Shown here in pieces: positions 22,484 to 32,577 of a stretch of DNA of 40,730 bases. The DNA comes from Methylobacterium tarhaniae (GTDB lineage: Bacteria > Pseudomonadota > Alphaproteobacteria > Rhizobiales > Beijerinckiaceae): positions 1-40,730 of the forward strand of contig NZ_LABZ01000030.1 of NCBI RefSeq assembly GCF_001043955.1, written 5' to 3'. Position 1 is the stretch's first letter; each line of letters begins with the position of its first letter. A model generated the notes under the pieces. That model was not told the DNA's origin. It saw nothing but the letters and a program-made list of their open reading frames with translations, and searched no databases. A program made the position numbers and the translations under genes.

Positions 22484-23038
22484 ATGCAGGTCATCGGTCA
22501 GGCGATACCGGCGGTGAAGCTGGTGATCCCGAAGCGGCACGGCGACGCCCGTGGCTGGTTCTCGGAGACCTACAGGGCCGACATCCTGGCCGCCAACGGC
22601 GTCGAGGATCACTTCATCCAGGACAACCAGTCCTTCTCGGCGCAACAGGGCACCGTGCGCGGCCTGCACTTCCAGCGCCATCCCTTCGCCCAGGCCAAGC
22701 TGATCCGGGTGCTCGCCGGCGCGATCCTCGACGTCGCCGTCGACCTGCGCCGCGACTCGCCCACCTACGGCCGGCACGTCGCCGCCCGCCTCGATGCCGA
22801 GAACGGCCACCAGCTCTACGTGCCGATCGGCTTCGGCCACGGCTTCTGCACCCTCGAGCCGGACACGATGGTGGCCTACAAGGTCGCCGGCGGCGTCTAC
22901 AGCCCCGAGCATGACGGCAACCTGCTCTGGAACGACCCCGCCCTCGGCATCGACTGGCCGGTGAGCGAGGCCGAGGCCCAGCTCTCGGCCAAGGACAAGG
23001 TCGCGCCGCGCTTCGCCGATCTTCCGCCGCTGTTCTGA
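22484..23038 (+). CDS. rfbC: dTDP-4-dehydrorhamnose 3,5-epimerase
   Basis: RfbC (RmlC) epimerises dTDP-4-keto-6-deoxyglucose at C3 and C5, the third step of dTDP-L-rhamnose synthesis. It is a 184-residue cupin. The conserved substrate-binding residues are visible in [20 protein letters not shown] and [20 protein letters not shown], which contains the catalytic histidine. [22 protein letters not shown] and [13 protein letters not shown] complete the family pattern. It is the first gene of rfbC-B-D-A; a 107-bp gap with an internal hairpin separates it from rfbB. Confidence 0.95.
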   Translation: MQVIGQAIPAVKLVIPKRHGDARGWFSETYRADILAANGVEDHFIQDNQSFSAQQGTVRGLHFQRHPFAQAKLIRVLAGAILDVAVDLRRDSPTYGRHVAARLDAENGHQLYVPIGFGHGFCTLEPDTMVAYKVAGGVYSPEHDGNLLWNDPALGIDWPVSEAEAQLSAKDKVAPRFADLPPLF

Positions 23039-23046
23039 GCGTCGCG

Positions 23047-23072
23047 CCGGCGGCCTCCCGCGCCGCCGCCGG
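23047..23072 (+). promoter_or_regulatory. Hairpin between rfbC and rfbB
   Basis: CCGGCGGC (23047-23054) and GCCGCCGG (23065-23072) pair perfectly around a 10-nt loop, just after the rfbC stop. It may partially terminate the transcript or stabilise the rfbC mRNA and so set different levels for rfbC and rfbBDA. Confidence 0.35.
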
Positions 23073-23145
23073 CCATCACGATCACACGGCGAGCTGCTTC
23101 GCCGCGCGCCGACGGGCGCCATCCTCTCAGGAGATCATCCACCCC

Positions 23146-24198
23146 ATGCGCATCCTCGTCACGGGCGGCTGCGGCTTCATCGGCTCGGCCCTGGTCCTCC
23201 ACCTCGTCCAGGATCTCGGCCACGAGGTCCTGACCCTCGACGCGCTCACCTACGCGGCGAACCCGATCTCGCTGATGCCGCTCAAGGGCGACAACCGGCA
23301 CCGCTTCGCGGAGGCCGACATCTGCGACCACGAGAAGGTCGGCGCGCTCTTCGCCGAGTTCCGCCCCGAGGCCGTGATGCATCTCGCCGCCGAGAGCCAC
23401 GTCGACCGCTCGATCACCGGGCCGGGCGCCTTCATCCGCACCAACGTGGTCGGCACCCAGGTGATGCTGGAGGCCGCCCGCGCCTACTACAACACCCTGT
23501 CGGGCGCGGAGCGCGAGGCGTTCCGCTTCCTCCACGTCTCGACCGACGAGGTCTACGGCTCGCTGCCCCCGGGGGGCTTCTTCACCGAGGACAGCCGCTA
23601 CGACCCGCGCTCGCCCTACTCGGCCTCGAAGGCGGCCTCCGACCACCTGGCCCGCGCCTGGCACGAGACCTACGGCCTGCCGGTGCTGGTCACCAACTGC
23701 TCGAACAATTACGGGCCGCGGCACTTCCCCGAGAAGCTGATCCCGCTGATGATCCTCAATGCGCTCGAGGGCAAGAGCCTCCCGGTCTACGGCGACGGCC
23801 AGAACGAGCGCGACTGGATCCACGTCGAGGACCATGCCCGCGGCCTCGTCGCGGTGCTGGAGAAGGGCCGGGTCGGCGAGACCTACCTGCTCGGCGGCCG
23901 CTCGGTGCGCAACAACCTCGACGTGGTGAAGACGCTCTGCGCCATCTTCGACCGGCTGCGGCCCGAGGCCGGCCCGCACGAGCGCCTGATCCAGTTCGTC
24001 ACCGACCGTCCCGGCCACGACCGGCGCTACGCCATCGACCCGAGCAAGGCGGAAGCCGAGGTCGGCTACAAGCCCAGCCGCACCTTCGAGCAGGCGCTGG
24101 AGGACACCGTGCGCTGGTACCTCGACAACGAATCGTGGTGGCGCCCGATCCGCGAGGGCCGCTATTCGGGCGAGCGCCTCGGCCTGAGCGCGGAGTAG
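23146..24198 (+). CDS. rfbB: dTDP-glucose 4,6-dehydratase
   Basis: RfbB (RmlB) dehydrates dTDP-glucose to dTDP-4-keto-6-deoxyglucose, the second pathway step. The 350-residue extended SDR starts with the NAD-binding [20 protein letters not shown]. Other marks are [19 protein letters not shown], the active-site [23 protein letters not shown] with the Tyr-x3-Lys pair, and [20 protein letters not shown]. The start follows an AGGAG-type site. rfbD begins 4 bp after its stop. Confidence 0.97.
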   Translation: MRILVTGGCGFIGSALVLHLVQDLGHEVLTLDALTYAANPISLMPLKGDNRHRFAEADICDHEKVGALFAEFRPEAVMHLAAESHVDRSITGPGAFIRTNVVGTQVMLEAARAYYNTLSGAEREAFRFLHVSTDEVYGSLPPGGFFTEDSRYDPRSPYSASKAASDHLARAWHETYGLPVLVTNCSNNYGPRHFPEKLIPLMILNALEGKSLPVYGDGQNERDWIHVEDHARGLVAVLEKGRVGETYLLGGRSVRNNLDVVKTLCAIFDRLRPEAGPHERLIQFVTDRPGHDRRYAIDPSKAEAEVGYKPSRTFEQALEDTVRWYLDNESWWRPIREGRYSGERLGLSAE

Positions 24199-24202
24199 GA
24201 CC

Positions 24203-25102
24203 ATGGCGCGGGACATCCTCGTCCTCGGCGGCGGCGGGCAGGTCGGCACCGAATTGCAGCGGCAATCGTGGGGGGAGGGCGTGGTGATCCACGCCCCCAC
24301 CCGGGACGCCCTCGACATCACCGACGAGGCGGCGGTCGCCCGCGCCATCGCCGAGCGCCCTTACGCGGCGGTGATCAACACCGCCGCCTATACGGCGGTC
24401 GACAAGGCCGAGAGCGACGTGGCGGCGGCCTGGCGGCTCAACGCGCTCGCTCCCGCCTACCTGGCGGCGGAGACGGCGAAGGCCGGCATTCCGCTCGTCC
24501 ACGTCTCGACCGACTACGTCTTCGACGGCAGCGGCACGGGCGCCTACGCCACCGACGCCCCCGTGCGCCCGGTCAGCGTCTACGGCGCCAGCAAGGCCGC
24601 CGGCGAGATGGCGGTGCGCACCGGCAACCCGCGCCACGCGGTCGTCCGTACGGCCTGGGTGGTGAGCCCGCACCGGGCGAACTTCGTCAAGACGATGTTG
24701 CGGCTCGCCGCCGAGCGCGACAAGCTGACGGTGGTCGACGACCAGCGCGGCTGCCCGACCTCCGCGGGCGACCTCGCGGCGGCGCTCGTCGCCATCGCGC
24801 TGCGCTTCGCCGAGGATCCGGCCGCGCCGGCCGGCACCTATCACTGCGTGAATGCCGGGGCGACGACCTGGTACGACTTCGCGGCCGCCATCATGGCGGG
24901 GGCGGCCGCGCGCGGCGCCCGCTCGGTGCCGGTCGAGCCGATCCCGAGCACGGCCTTCAAGACCCCGGTCACCCGGCCGGCCAATTCCGAGCTCGCGACC
25001 GAGACGCTCACCCGCGCCTTCGGCCTCACGCCGCGCCCGTGGCAGGCGGCCCTCGACGACATCCTGGACCAGCTGATCGGTCCCGCGGCGAACCGCGCCT
25101 GA
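24203..25102 (+). CDS. rfbD: dTDP-4-dehydrorhamnose reductase
   Basis: RfbD (RmlD) reduces dTDP-4-keto-L-rhamnose to dTDP-L-rhamnose, the last step. The 299-residue protein has the nucleotide-binding [15 protein letters not shown] (the usual GxxGQ(L/V)G), [26 protein letters not shown] and the catalytic YGASKAAGE. The C-terminal region [24 protein letters not shown] segment is the usual sugar-binding end. It lies 4 bp after rfbB and 14 bp before rfbA, firmly in the operon. Confidence 0.96.
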   Translation: MARDILVLGGGGQVGTELQRQSWGEGVVIHAPTRDALDITDEAAVARAIAERPYAAVINTAAYTAVDKAESDVAAAWRLNALAPAYLAAETAKAGIPLVHVSTDYVFDGSGTGAYATDAPVRPVSVYGASKAAGEMAVRTGNPRHAVVRTAWVVSPHRANFVKTMLRLAAERDKLTVVDDQRGCPTSAGDLAAALVAIALRFAEDPAAPAGTYHCVNAGATTWYDFAAAIMAGAAARGARSVPVEPIPSTAFKTPVTRPANSELATETLTRAFGLTPRPWQAALDDILDQLIGPAANRA

Positions 25103-25116
25103 AGGAGACACAGACC

Positions 25117-26007
25117 ATGAAGGGCATCGTGCTCGCCGGCGGATCCGGCACGCGGCTGCACCCGGCGACGCTGGCGATCAACAAGCAGCTGCTGCCGGTC
25201 TACGACAAACCGATGATCTACTACCCGGTCTCGGTGCTGATGCTGGCCGGCATCCGCGACATCCTGCTGATCTCGTCGCCGGAGCACATCGACAACTACA
25301 AGCGGTTGTTCGGCACCGGCGAGCAGTTCGGCATCAACATTTCCTACGCGCTGCAGCCGAAGCCCGAGGGCCTGGCCCAGGCCTTCATCATCGGCCGCGA
25401 GTTCGTCGGCGACGATTCCGTCGCGCTGGTGCTCGGCGACAACCTGTTCTTCGGCGCCGGCATGCGCCAGCTCCTGGCCAAGGCCCGCACCCGCGAGGCC
25501 GGGGCCACGGTGTTCGCCTACCATGTCGACCAGCCGGAGGCCTACGGCGTCGTCACCCTCGACAAGGAAGGCCGTGCCACCAAGCTGGTCGAGAAGCCGA
25601 AGAACCCGGAATCGCCCTGGGCGGTGACGGGCCTCTACTTCTACGACAACCAGGTGCTCGACATCGCGGCGGCGGTGAAGCCCTCGCCCCGCGGCGAACT
25701 CGAGATCACCGACGTCAACCAGGCCTATCTCGACCGGGGCCAGCTGCACGTCGAGTGCATGTCGCGCGGCTATGCCTGGCTCGACACCGGGACCCACGAC
25801 AACCTGCTCGAGGCGGGCGAGTTTGTGCGGGTGATCCAGCACCGCCAGGGCATGCAGGTCGCCTGCCTGGAGGAGATCGCCTACCTGCAGGGATTCATCA
25901 CCCGCGAGCAGGTGGTGGCCCGCGGCCAGCTCTTCGCCAAGACCAATTACGGCCAGAGCCTCCTGCGCCTCGCCCGCGAGCAGGAGCCGGGCCAGGGGTT
26001 CGCCTGA
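25117..26007 (+). CDS. rfbA: Glucose-1-phosphate thymidylyltransferase
   Basis: RfbA (RmlA) makes dTDP-glucose from glucose-1-phosphate and dTTP, the first pathway step, and is normally feedback-inhibited by dTDP-rhamnose. At 296 residues it is of normal length. The nucleotide-binding loop is [16 protein letters not shown], followed by [25 protein letters not shown] and [19 protein letters not shown] are also typical. The ATG at 25117 has GAAGGAGA upstream. A longer open frame upstream overlaps rfbD and is not real. It is the last gene of the operon, with a hairpin after it. Confidence 0.97.
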   Translation: MKGIVLAGGSGTRLHPATLAINKQLLPVYDKPMIYYPVSVLMLAGIRDILLISSPEHIDNYKRLFGTGEQFGINISYALQPKPEGLAQAFIIGREFVGDDSVALVLGDNLFFGAGMRQLLAKARTREAGATVFAYHVDQPEAYGVVTLDKEGRATKLVEKPKNPESPWAVTGLYFYDNQVLDIAAAVKPSPRGELEITDVNQAYLDRGQLHVECMSRGYAWLDTGTHDNLLEAGEFVRVIQHRQGMQVACLEEIAYLQGFITREQVVARGQLFAKTNYGQSLLRLAREQEPGQGFA

Positions 26008-26030
26008 TCCAACCTCGGATCGAGGCATCG

Positions 26031-26068
26031 AGGGCCGCGCCATCCCCGCGAGGGGAGGGGGCGGCCCT
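26031..26068 (+). terminator. Terminator-like hairpin after rfbA
   Basis: AGGGCCGC (26031-26038) pairs with GCGGCCCT (26061-26068). Inside, CCCC-GCGA-GGGG (26044-26055) forms a tight second stem with a GNRA loop. It starts 24 nt after the rfbA stop. The T-run is lacking. Confidence 0.5.
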
Positions 26069-26219
26069 TCGCGCTCCGGTCCTGGCTTGCGCCCCCGCCG
26101 ACCCCCGTGTCTCGCCCAAAAAGACCGAGTTTTCGCCGCGCCCCGGCGCATGCTAAGGCCGCAGGCACGGTCAAGCCTCCCGGCGGGCGCGCGACTCTTC
26201 TTCAGGAATGGGCGACAGC

Positions 26220-27752
26220 ATGAAGGACATCCTCGAACGGCTCGACCAGCGGCGCGCGCAGGCCCGGGTCGGCGGCGGCGAGAGCCGGGTGGCGGCACAG
26301 CACAAGCGCGGCAAGCTCACCGCGCGCGAGCGCATCGAGCTCCTCCTCGACTCCGGGTCGTTCGAGGAATTCGACATGTTCGTGCAGCACCGCTCGATCG
26401 ATTTCGGGATGGAGAAGCAGAAGATCCCGGGCGACGGCGTCATCACCGGCTGGGGCACCATCAACGGCCGCGCCGTCTTCGTGTTCTCCAAGGACTTCAC
26501 GGTCTTCGGCGGTTCGCTCTCGGAGGCGCATGCCCAGAAGATCATCAAGGTCCAGGACATGGCGCTCAAGATGCGCGCCCCGATCATCGGCATCTTCGAT
26601 GCCGGCGGCGCCCGCATCCAGGAGGGCGTCGCGGCGCTCGGCGGCTACGGCGAGGTGTTCAAGCGCAACGTCACCGCCTCGGGCGTGATCCCGCAGATCT
26701 CGGTCATCATGGGTCCCTGCGCCGGCGGCGACGTCTACTCGCCGGCGATGACCGACTTCATCTTCATGGTGCGCGACACGAGCTACATGTTCGTGACCGG
26801 GCCCGACGTGGTGAAGACCGTGACCAACGAGGTGGTGACGGCGGAGGAGCTCGGCGGCGCCAAGGTCCACACCTCGAAGTCGTCGATCGCCGACGGCTCC
26901 TACGAGAACGACGTCGAGGCGCTGTTGCAGATCCGGCGCCTGATGGACTTCCTGCCGGCCAACAACCAGGCCGGCGTGCCGGAGCTCGAGAGCTTCGACG
27001 ATCCCTCCCGCCTCGACCGCAGCCTCGACACCCTGATCCCCGACAACCCGAACAAGCCCTATGACATGGGCGAGCTGATCCGGCGGGTCGTGGACGAGGG
27101 CGACTTCTTCGAGATCCAGGCGGCGTATGCCCGCAACATCATCACGGGCTTCGGCCGGATCGAGGGCCGCACGGTCGGGTTCGTGGCGAACCAGCCGATG
27201 GTGCTGGCCGGCGTGCTCGACTCGGACGCCTCGCGCAAGGCCGCCCGCTTCGTGCGCTTCTGCGACGCGTTCTCGATCCCGATCGTCACCTTCGTCGACG
27301 TGCCGGGCTTCCTGCCGGGCACCGCGCAGGAATACGGTGGCCTCATCAAGCACGGCGCGAAGCTCCTCTTCGCCTACAGCCAGGCGACGGTGCCGCTCGT
27401 CACCGTCATCACCCGCAAGGCCTTCGGCGGCGCCTACGACGTGATGGCGTCGAAGCATGTCGGCGGCGACGTGAACTACGCCTGGCCCACCGCCCAGATC
27501 GCCGTGATGGGCGCCAAGGGCGCGGTCGAGATCATCTTCCGCCAGGATCTCGGCGATCCGGAGAAGATCGCGGCCCGCACCGCCGAGTACGAGGAGCGCT
27601 TCATGTCGCCCTTCGTGGCGGCGGAGCGCGGCTATATCGACGAGGTGATCATGCCGCACTCCACCCGGCGGCGCATCGCCCGGGCGCTGGCCATGCTGCG
27701 CACCAAGGAGAGCGAGCAGCCCTGGAAGAAGCACGACAACATTCCGTTGTGA
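26220..27752 (+). CDS. pccB: Propionyl-CoA carboxylase beta subunit
   Basis: PccB is the carboxyltransferase subunit that moves CO2 from biotin to propionyl-CoA, giving methylmalonyl-CoA. The 510-residue length is normal. The acyl-CoA-binding N-half has [38 protein letters not shown] and [19 protein letters not shown]. The biotin-binding C-half has [33 protein letters not shown] and [21 protein letters not shown] prefer the ATG at 26220 ([14 protein letters not shown]); the one at 26208 has AGGA directly abutting it, which is too close. The biotin-carrying PccA is not in the window. In methylotrophs this step also belongs to the ethylmalonyl-CoA pathway. Confidence 0.95.
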   Translation: MKDILERLDQRRAQARVGGGESRVAAQHKRGKLTARERIELLLDSGSFEEFDMFVQHRSIDFGMEKQKIPGDGVITGWGTINGRAVFVFSKDFTVFGGSLSEAHAQKIIKVQDMALKMRAPIIGIFDAGGARIQEGVAALGGYGEVFKRNVTASGVIPQISVIMGPCAGGDVYSPAMTDFIFMVRDTSYMFVTGPDVVKTVTNEVVTAEELGGAKVHTSKSSIADGSYENDVEALLQIRRLMDFLPANNQAGVPELESFDDPSRLDRSLDTLIPDNPNKPYDMGELIRRVVDEGDFFEIQAAYARNIITGFGRIEGRTVGFVANQPMVLAGVLDSDASRKAARFVRFCDAFSIPIVTFVDVPGFLPGTAQEYGGLIKHGAKLLFAYSQATVPLVTVITRKAFGGAYDVMASKHVGGDVNYAWPTAQIAVMGAKGAVEIIFRQDLGDPEKIAARTAEYEERFMSPFVAAERGYIDEVIMPHSTRRRIARALAMLRTKESEQPWKKHDNIPL

Positions 27753-27851
27753 GGGGCGTGGAGGGGACGGCGAAATCCGCCCCTTCGCCTCGTGCAGGCG
27801 CAGTATATCCGCGTGCAGATCGGCAGTGCTGCCGGTTGTCCTAGAAGCGAT

Positions 27852-27966
27852 CTCATCCTGAAGTGTCAGTCCATCCGAGAGAGACTGACCTCGAAGGAGG
27901 GCTCTAGAACTCTTGGGGGTATCTGGAGCCCTCCTTCGAGGCTGCTTCGCAGCACCTCAGGATGAG
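27852..27966. repeat. Cloverleaf palindromic repeat element
   Basis: Outer arms CTCATCCTGAAGTG (27852-27865) and CACCTCAGGATGAG (27953-27966) match at 13 of 14 positions. Inner 20-bp arms (27889-27908 and 27922-27941) match at 19 of 20. Each side also carries its own small hairpin between outer and inner arm: TCAGTC/GACTGA (27866-27888) and GCTGC/GCAGC (27941-27953). The whole can fold as a cross. It has no coding capacity and lies between convergent pccB and the chemoreceptor. Confidence 0.8.
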
Positions 27967-28022
27967 GTTGCGGGTAGGACGAAAGACTCCTGCGATGCTT
28001 TGCTTTCAGGATCGGAAGCGTC

Positions 28023-29483
28023 TCACCCCGCCTTCAAGAACTTCTCCACGCTCCCGGTCAGCCCGCTCGAATGCCCGGCGAGGCTCTCCGAGACCGTCCG
28101 GACGGTTTCGGCGATCCGGCCCGTCGCCGTGGCGGCGTCGGACACCGCCACGATGTTCGACGACACCTCCTGGGTCGATGCCGCCTGCTGCTCGACGGCA
28201 CTGGCGATGGCGAGCGTCAGCCGCGACAGTTCCGCGACGGCATTGTTGATGGTCGCGATCGCCGCCACCGCCTCGCTGGTCGCCCCCTGGATGTCGCCGA
28301 TGCGCTGGGTGATCTCGCCGGTCGCCTTGGCAGTCTGGCCGGCCAATTCTTTCACCTCGGCGGCGACCACCGCGAAGCCACGGCCCGCCGCCCCTGCCCG
28401 GGCCGCCTCGATCGTGGCGTTGAGCGCCAGGAGGTTGGTCTGGTCGGCGATGGTCGAGATCATGCCGACGACCGAATCGACCTCGCGGGCCTTGGCCGAC
28501 AGGGTCCGCACGGTGGCATCGGTCGCCTCGGCCTGGGCGGCGATCTGCTGGGCGCGCTCGGAGACCCGCCCGACCTGGCCGGCGATCTCCTGGATCGAGG
28601 CCGTCATCTCCTCCGACCCCGCCGCCACCGTCGCGGCGCGGTCGCGCGCCTCATCGGCCGAGCGGCCGAGCCCGGCGGCGGAACGCTGCATCTCCTCGAC
28701 GGCCGTGCCCATGGCGCCGACCACCTGCGACACGTCGGAGGCCATGTTCACCTGCGCGGTCACCACCGCCCAGGTCAGCATCGGCCCGATATAGGTGCCG
28801 TCCGGCCCCATGATCGCCGAGACTTGGAGGTCGAGCACCTCCGGCCCGAGCTTGATCTTGGTCCGGTGCGGCAGCCGGCTCGCATCGGCCAGCATCCGGC
28901 GCTGGTGCGACGGGTTCTTGTGGAAGACGTCGATCGAGGTGCCGACCATCAGGTCGGTTGCGACCGGCAGGTACTGCGCCAGCGGGCCGAGGGTCCGGCG
29001 CGACGCGCCGTTCATGTAGTCGATGCGGAACTCGTTGTGGGGGTCGGCGGTCATCACCGCGACCGGCATCCCCTCGATCATCGTCAGGAGGCGGCTGATC
29101 TCGTTCTTCTTCTTGGTGATGTCAGCGGCGAGCTTGACCACCTTGACCGGCTTGCCGGTGGCGTCGAGGATCGGATTGTAGGTCGCTTCGAGCCAGACGC
29201 GCTTGTGGTTCTTGCCGAAGCGCAGGAACTCGTCGGCGCAGAACTCGCCGGCGCGCAGCCTGTCCCAGAAGCTCGTGTAGTCGGGCGAGGCTGCCGCCTC
29301 CTTGTCGAGGAACATCCGGTGGTGCTGACCGACGATCTCGTCGAGCCGGTAATCGAGCAGGTTGAGAAAGTTGGGGTTTGCGTGGATCACCGTGCCATCG
29401 AGGTTGAACTCGATGATGGCGAGAGACTTGTTGAGAGCACTCAATGTCGCGTCCGACAGAGTCTCGCGCTGTTTCCAAAACAT
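28023..29483 (-). CDS. Soluble PAS-PAS methyl-accepting chemotaxis protein
   Basis: This 486-residue chemoreceptor has no membrane segment, so it is cytoplasmic. Residues 13-125 form a PAS/PAC domain ([20 protein letters not shown] ... [12 protein letters not shown]) of the type that can bind heme or flavin. Residues 130-245 look like a second PAS domain. Residues 250-486 are the signalling helix pair, with the CheA/CheW-binding hairpin tip at about 341-375 ([19 protein letters not shown] then [13 protein letters not shown]). No pentapeptide tether (NWETF-like) for CheR is at the C-terminus. The input signal is unknown. It is a single gene, far from any che operon. Confidence 0.92.
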   Translation of the reverse strand: MFWKQRETLSDATLSALNKSLAIIEFNLDGTVIHANPNFLNLLDYRLDEIVGQHHRMFLDKEAAASPDYTSFWDRLRAGEFCADEFLRFGKNHKRVWLEATYNPILDATGKPVKVVKLAADITKKKNEISRLLTMIEGMPVAVMTADPHNEFRIDYMNGASRRTLGPLAQYLPVATDLMVGTSIDVFHKNPSHQRRMLADASRLPHRTKIKLGPEVLDLQVSAIMGPDGTYIGPMLTWAVVTAQVNMASDVSQVVGAMGTAVEEMQRSAAGLGRSADEARDRAATVAAGSEEMTASIQEIAGQVGRVSERAQQIAAQAEATDATVRTLSAKAREVDSVVGMISTIADQTNLLALNATIEAARAGAAGRGFAVVAAEVKELAGQTAKATGEITQRIGDIQGATSEAVAAIATINNAVAELSRLTLAIASAVEQQAASTQEVSSNIVAVSDAATATGRIAETVRTVSESLAGHSSGLTGSVEKFLKAG

Positions 29484-29896
29484 GTCGCCGGTTCCCTCTT
29501 GGGCTAAATGTGCCCAAAAAATGCGCCGGCAAGCTTAAGATTCTTCTAAAAAGAAACCCTAGGTCGCGTGTCGATAATCCAGGCGCGGCCTGCCGACCGG
29601 TCCCGGCCCGAGGCCGCGGGCGGCCGCATTCCGCAGATAGATGTTATGAAACAAGCCATTGGCATGGTCGTGCGGAAAACCCGCCCATGCGGCTTGCCTG
29701 CCGGTTCGTAACGGTAAGGCAGACCGGCGTGCCGCTGGTCCGTTGCCCGGATCGGCTCCAGCGACGCGAAAGTCAGTTCAACAATGGAACGTGTCGCGTC
29801 GCCCGGCGCCGGCCAGTCGGATATTCGGCGGTACTGGTCTAGACTGATCGGCCGAGACCGCCGGATGGCGGCCTCCCCTCCGTGTTTGAGCGTTTT
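29484..29896. other. Intergenic region upstream of the chemoreceptor
   Basis: No gene is visible. It is less GC-rich than its surroundings. The inverted repeat TTGGGC-N7-GCCCAA (29499-29517) lies 16 nt upstream of the chemoreceptor start. A broken hairpin with arms GCATGG/CCATGC lies near 29670. The chemoreceptor promoter should be here; I see no clear flagellar sigma-28 motif. Confidence 0.45.
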
Positions 29897-31279
29897 TTAC
29901 GCAGCCGTCAGGCCTTGCTCGCGGATCCAGGCCTGGGTGCGGTCCAAGGCGGTGCCGAGCCGATCGAACAGGGTGTCGATCTCGTCCGGGCGGATCACCA
30001 GGGGCGGGCAGACCGCGACGCGGTCGCCGGTGAGGAAGCGGACGATCAGGCCCTCCTCCTGCGCGAAGGCGACGCAGCGGGCGGCCACGCCCGCCTTCGG
30101 GTCGTACTGGCGCTTCGTCGCCTTGTCGGCGACGATCTCGAGACCGCCGATCAGGCCGAGCCCCTTGGCCTCGCCGACCAGCGGGTGCTCCTCCAGGGCC
30201 GAGAGCCGGCGCTGGAAGTGCGGCGCCTTCTCGGCCGCTCCCTCGATGATCCGGTCGCGGCGGTAGATCTCGATGGTCTTGAGCGCCACCGCGCTCGCCA
30301 CCGGGTGGCCCGAATAGGTCGTGCCGTGGCCGAAGGTGCCGATCTTGCGGCTCTGGTCCTGCATCGCCTGGTAGAGCGTCTCGTCGACCGTGACGCCGCC
30401 GAGCGGCATGTAGGCCGAGGTCAGCGCCTTGGCGAAGGACAGGCTATGGGGCTTCATGCCCATCGCCTCGGAGCCGAACCAGGTGCCGAGCCGGCCGAAG
30501 CCGCAGATCACCTCGTCGGCGATGAACCGCACGTCGTAGCGGGCGAGCACCGGCTCGATCGCCGCGAAGTAGCCCTTCGGCGGCACGATGGCGCCGCCGG
30601 CGCCCATCACCGGCTCGGCGATGAAGGCCGCGACGGTCTCGGGGCCCTCGCGCAGGATCATCTCCTCCAGCTCGGCCGCGAGGCGCGCCGAATAGGCCTC
30701 CTCGCTCTCGCCGGGCTCGGCGCCGCGATAATGGTGCGGGCAGGCGGCGTGCAGGAAGCCCGGCAGGGGCAGGTCCCAGTCGGCGTGGTTGGCGGTCAGC
30801 CCGGTGAGCGAGGCCGACGCCACGGTGACGCCGTGATAGCCCTTGTGCCGGCCGATGATCTTCTTCTTCTGCGGCCGCCCCAGCGCATTGTTGAGGTACC
30901 AGGTCAGCTTGACCTGGGTGTCGTTGGCCTCCGAGCCCGAGGAGGTGAAGAACACCTTCGAGACCGGGATCGGCGCCAGCTCCTTGATGGTCTCGGCCAG
31001 CTCGATCGCCGGGTCGTGGCTGCGGCCGGAGAACAGGTGGGTGAAGGGCAGGCGGGCCATCTGCTCGCGGGCGGCCTCGACCAGCTCCTCGTTGGAATAG
31101 CCGAGCGCCGTGCACCACAGCCCCGCCATGCCCTCGAGATAGGGCCGCCCGTCGGTGTCGTAGACCCAGACGCCGTGGCCACGCTCCAGCACCAGCGGCC
31201 CGGTCTGCCGGAAAGCCGCCAGGTTGGTGTAGGGGTGGATCAGGGTTTCGACGTCGCGGGTGGCGAGGTTCGAGAGCAT
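29897..31279 (-). CDS. Class III (omega) aminotransferase
   Basis: This is a fold-type I PLP aminotransferase of 460 residues. The PLP lysine is Lys284 in SFAKALTSAY and the pyridine-N aspartate is Asp255 in FIADEVICGFGRLG. TSSGSEANDTQVKL (residues 112-125) binds the cofactor phosphate. The overall pattern (HPYTNL, MAGLWCTALGYS, YHGVTVASASLTG) is that of omega-amino acid:pyruvate and putrescine/beta-alanine-type transaminases. The exact amine donor cannot be told from sequence. The start MLSNLATRDVETLIHPYTNL fits the family. It is divergent from the cysteine-cluster gene at 31432. Confidence 0.9.
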   Translation of the reverse strand: MLSNLATRDVETLIHPYTNLAAFRQTGPLVLERGHGVWVYDTDGRPYLEGMAGLWCTALGYSNEELVEAAREQMARLPFTHLFSGRSHDPAIELAETIKELAPIPVSKVFFTSSGSEANDTQVKLTWYLNNALGRPQKKKIIGRHKGYHGVTVASASLTGLTANHADWDLPLPGFLHAACPHHYRGAEPGESEEAYSARLAAELEEMILREGPETVAAFIAEPVMGAGGAIVPPKGYFAAIEPVLARYDVRFIADEVICGFGRLGTWFGSEAMGMKPHSLSFAKALTSAYMPLGGVTVDETLYQAMQDQSRKIGTFGHGTTYSGHPVASAVALKTIEIYRRDRIIEGAAEKAPHFQRRLSALEEHPLVGEAKGLGLIGGLEIVADKATKRQYDPKAGVAARCVAFAQEEGLIVRFLTGDRVAVCPPLVIRPDEIDTLFDRLGTALDRTQAWIREQGLTAA

Positions 31280-31431
31280 CGTCTCTGTCGCTTTCCTTCA
31301 TGCGGGCGCCCGGAAGGCCCCGACTGGCCGAGCAGAATTCGCTTGCGCCGTCACACTAGCGGCGCGATGCCGACGCACAACCCGGGCCGCTCTCGCGGCG
31401 CCCCCGCACAATCCTGGTCAGACCGACGCGC

Positions 31432-31968
31432 ATGCTCGACCCCGCCCAACTCGTCTCGACGCCCGCGCCCGGCCGGGCCTGCGGCGCCTGTACCCTGTGC
31501 TGCAAGGTCTACGACGTGCCGGCCGTCGAGAGCGTGGCCGGGGAATGGTGCCGCCACGCGAAGCCCGGCCGCGGCTGCGGCATCCACGAGACCCGGCCCG
31601 GCCATTGCCGCGCCTTCCATTGCCTCTGGATGACGGAAGCCTGGCTCGGTCCGGAATGGAAGCCCGACAAGGCCAAGATGGTGCTGAGCCTCGACCCGAC
31701 GACGCGCTTCCTGCACGTCCAGGTCGATCCGAGCCAGCCCACGGTCTGGAAGCGCGAGCCGTATTACGGCCAGCTCAAGCGCTGGGCCGTGTCGTCGATC
31801 CCGCAGCGCCGGCACGTGCTGGTCTTCGTCAATTACAGCGCCACCGTCGTCCTGCCGGACCGGGACGTGCCGCTCGGCATCTTCCTGCCCGGCGACCGGC
31901 TCGTCGCCCGCGAGCGGATGACGCCGAACGGCGTCGTCCTCGACGTGGAGAAGCGGACGGTCACCTGA
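31432..31968 (+). CDS. Cysteine-cluster protein (YkgJ/Fe-S-like)
   Basis: This 178-residue protein has eight cysteines in the first 64 residues: CGACTLCC (Cys17, 20, 23, 24), then Cys40, Cys49, Cys59 and Cys64. This CxxCxxCC plus four pattern is that of the YkgJ/UPF0153 family, thought to bind zinc or an Fe-S cluster. The C-terminal two thirds form a beta-rich domain without cysteines. The function is unknown. The first Met is used; no strong ribosome-binding site is seen. It converges with the MarR gene (27 bp between stops). Confidence 0.8.
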   Translation: MLDPAQLVSTPAPGRACGACTLCCKVYDVPAVESVAGEWCRHAKPGRGCGIHETRPGHCRAFHCLWMTEAWLGPEWKPDKAKMVLSLDPTTRFLHVQVDPSQPTVWKREPYYGQLKRWAVSSIPQRRHVLVFVNYSATVVLPDRDVPLGIFLPGDRLVARERMTPNGVVLDVEKRTVT

Positions 31969-31995
31969 GCGCCGCGACGCCGTCTCGACACCGGG

Positions 31996-32469
31996 TCAGC
32001 CGCCATCGGCCCGGGCCGCGTCGCGCCAGGCCAGCACCACCCGCTCCAGCTCGGCCACGTCGCCGGGCGGCAGCCGGCCGAGGGTGCGGGCGACGTAGCC
32101 CTGCTGGGCGGCGATGCCCGAGCGGGCGAGTGCCAGACCGGCCTCGGTCAGGTGCAAGGCGTGCGAGCGCCGGTCGCCGGGGATCGGGCGGCGCTCGACG
32201 AGGCCGGCCTCGACCAGCCGGTCGATCAGCCCCGAGACGTTGCCCTTGGTGACGTAGAGCCGCTCGGCGAGGTCCTGCTGGGTCAGGCCCTCGCGCTCGG
32301 ACAGGGTCGAGAGCACGTCGAATTGCGGGATCGACAGCCCGACGGCCTTCAGCTCTGCCGCCACCGCGGCCACGACGCGCCGGTGCAGGCGGATGAAGCG
32401 GAACCAGACCCGCAGCGCGTCGGCCCCGGCCGGGGCGTCTGTGGGGTGGGGGCGCGAGGATGCCGTCAT
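31996..32469 (-). CDS. MarR family transcriptional regulator
   Basis: This 157-residue protein has a winged helix-turn-helix at about 55-115: LSIPQFDVLSTLSEREGLTQ, the recognition helix LYVTKGNVSGLIDRLVEAG and the wing RRPIPGDRRSHALHLTEAG. Helices on both ends form the dimer interface. It is distinct from ldtR in this window. It is divergent from the acyl-CoA ligase gene, with 251 bp between starts, so the ligase is the best candidate target, perhaps with an aromatic or acyl-CoA ligand. A short AT-rich stretch (TAGTTTACATC) lies directly upstream of its start. Confidence 0.88.
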   Translation of the reverse strand: MTASSRPHPTDAPAGADALRVWFRFIRLHRRVVAAVAAELKAVGLSIPQFDVLSTLSEREGLTQQDLAERLYVTKGNVSGLIDRLVEAGLVERRPIPGDRRSHALHLTEAGLALARSGIAAQQGYVARTLGRLPPGDVAELERVVLAWRDAARADGG

Positions 32470-32532
32470 CCCGATAGTTTACATCAGAACCATCTCGGCG
32501 CCACGCCCGGCCGCGCCCGATCCCCGCTCTTC

Positions 32533-32577
32533 ATCCCGGCAGTCTCGATCCCGGGAGTCGTGATACCGGGATTCTCG
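32533..32577. repeat. Three 15-bp tandem repeats between marR and the ligase gene
   Basis: The units are ATCCCGGCAGTCTCG (32533), ATCCCGGGAGTCGTG (32548) and ATACCGGGATTCTCG (32563). They are in the shared upstream region of the divergent genes. Each carries a CCGGG-like core, so they might be operator copies. Confidence 0.65.

Noticed and set aside
22159..22914. Plus-strand frame overlapping rfbC in another frame
   Set aside because: rfbC has all family motifs from 22484; the other frame is repetitive Arg/Pro/Ala.
26208..26219. Upstream ATG as the pccB start
   Set aside because: The AGGA sequence directly abuts this ATG with no spacing; the ATG at 26220 gives the usual PccB N-terminus.
28071..29507. 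478-codon plus-strand frame opposite the chemoreceptor
   Set aside because: Rich in Arg, Gly and His without motifs; the minus strand encodes an unmistakable chemoreceptor.
29499..29600. Flagellar sigma-28 promoter for the chemoreceptor
   Set aside because: I looked for TAAA-N15-GCCGATAA on the minus strand and found no acceptable match.
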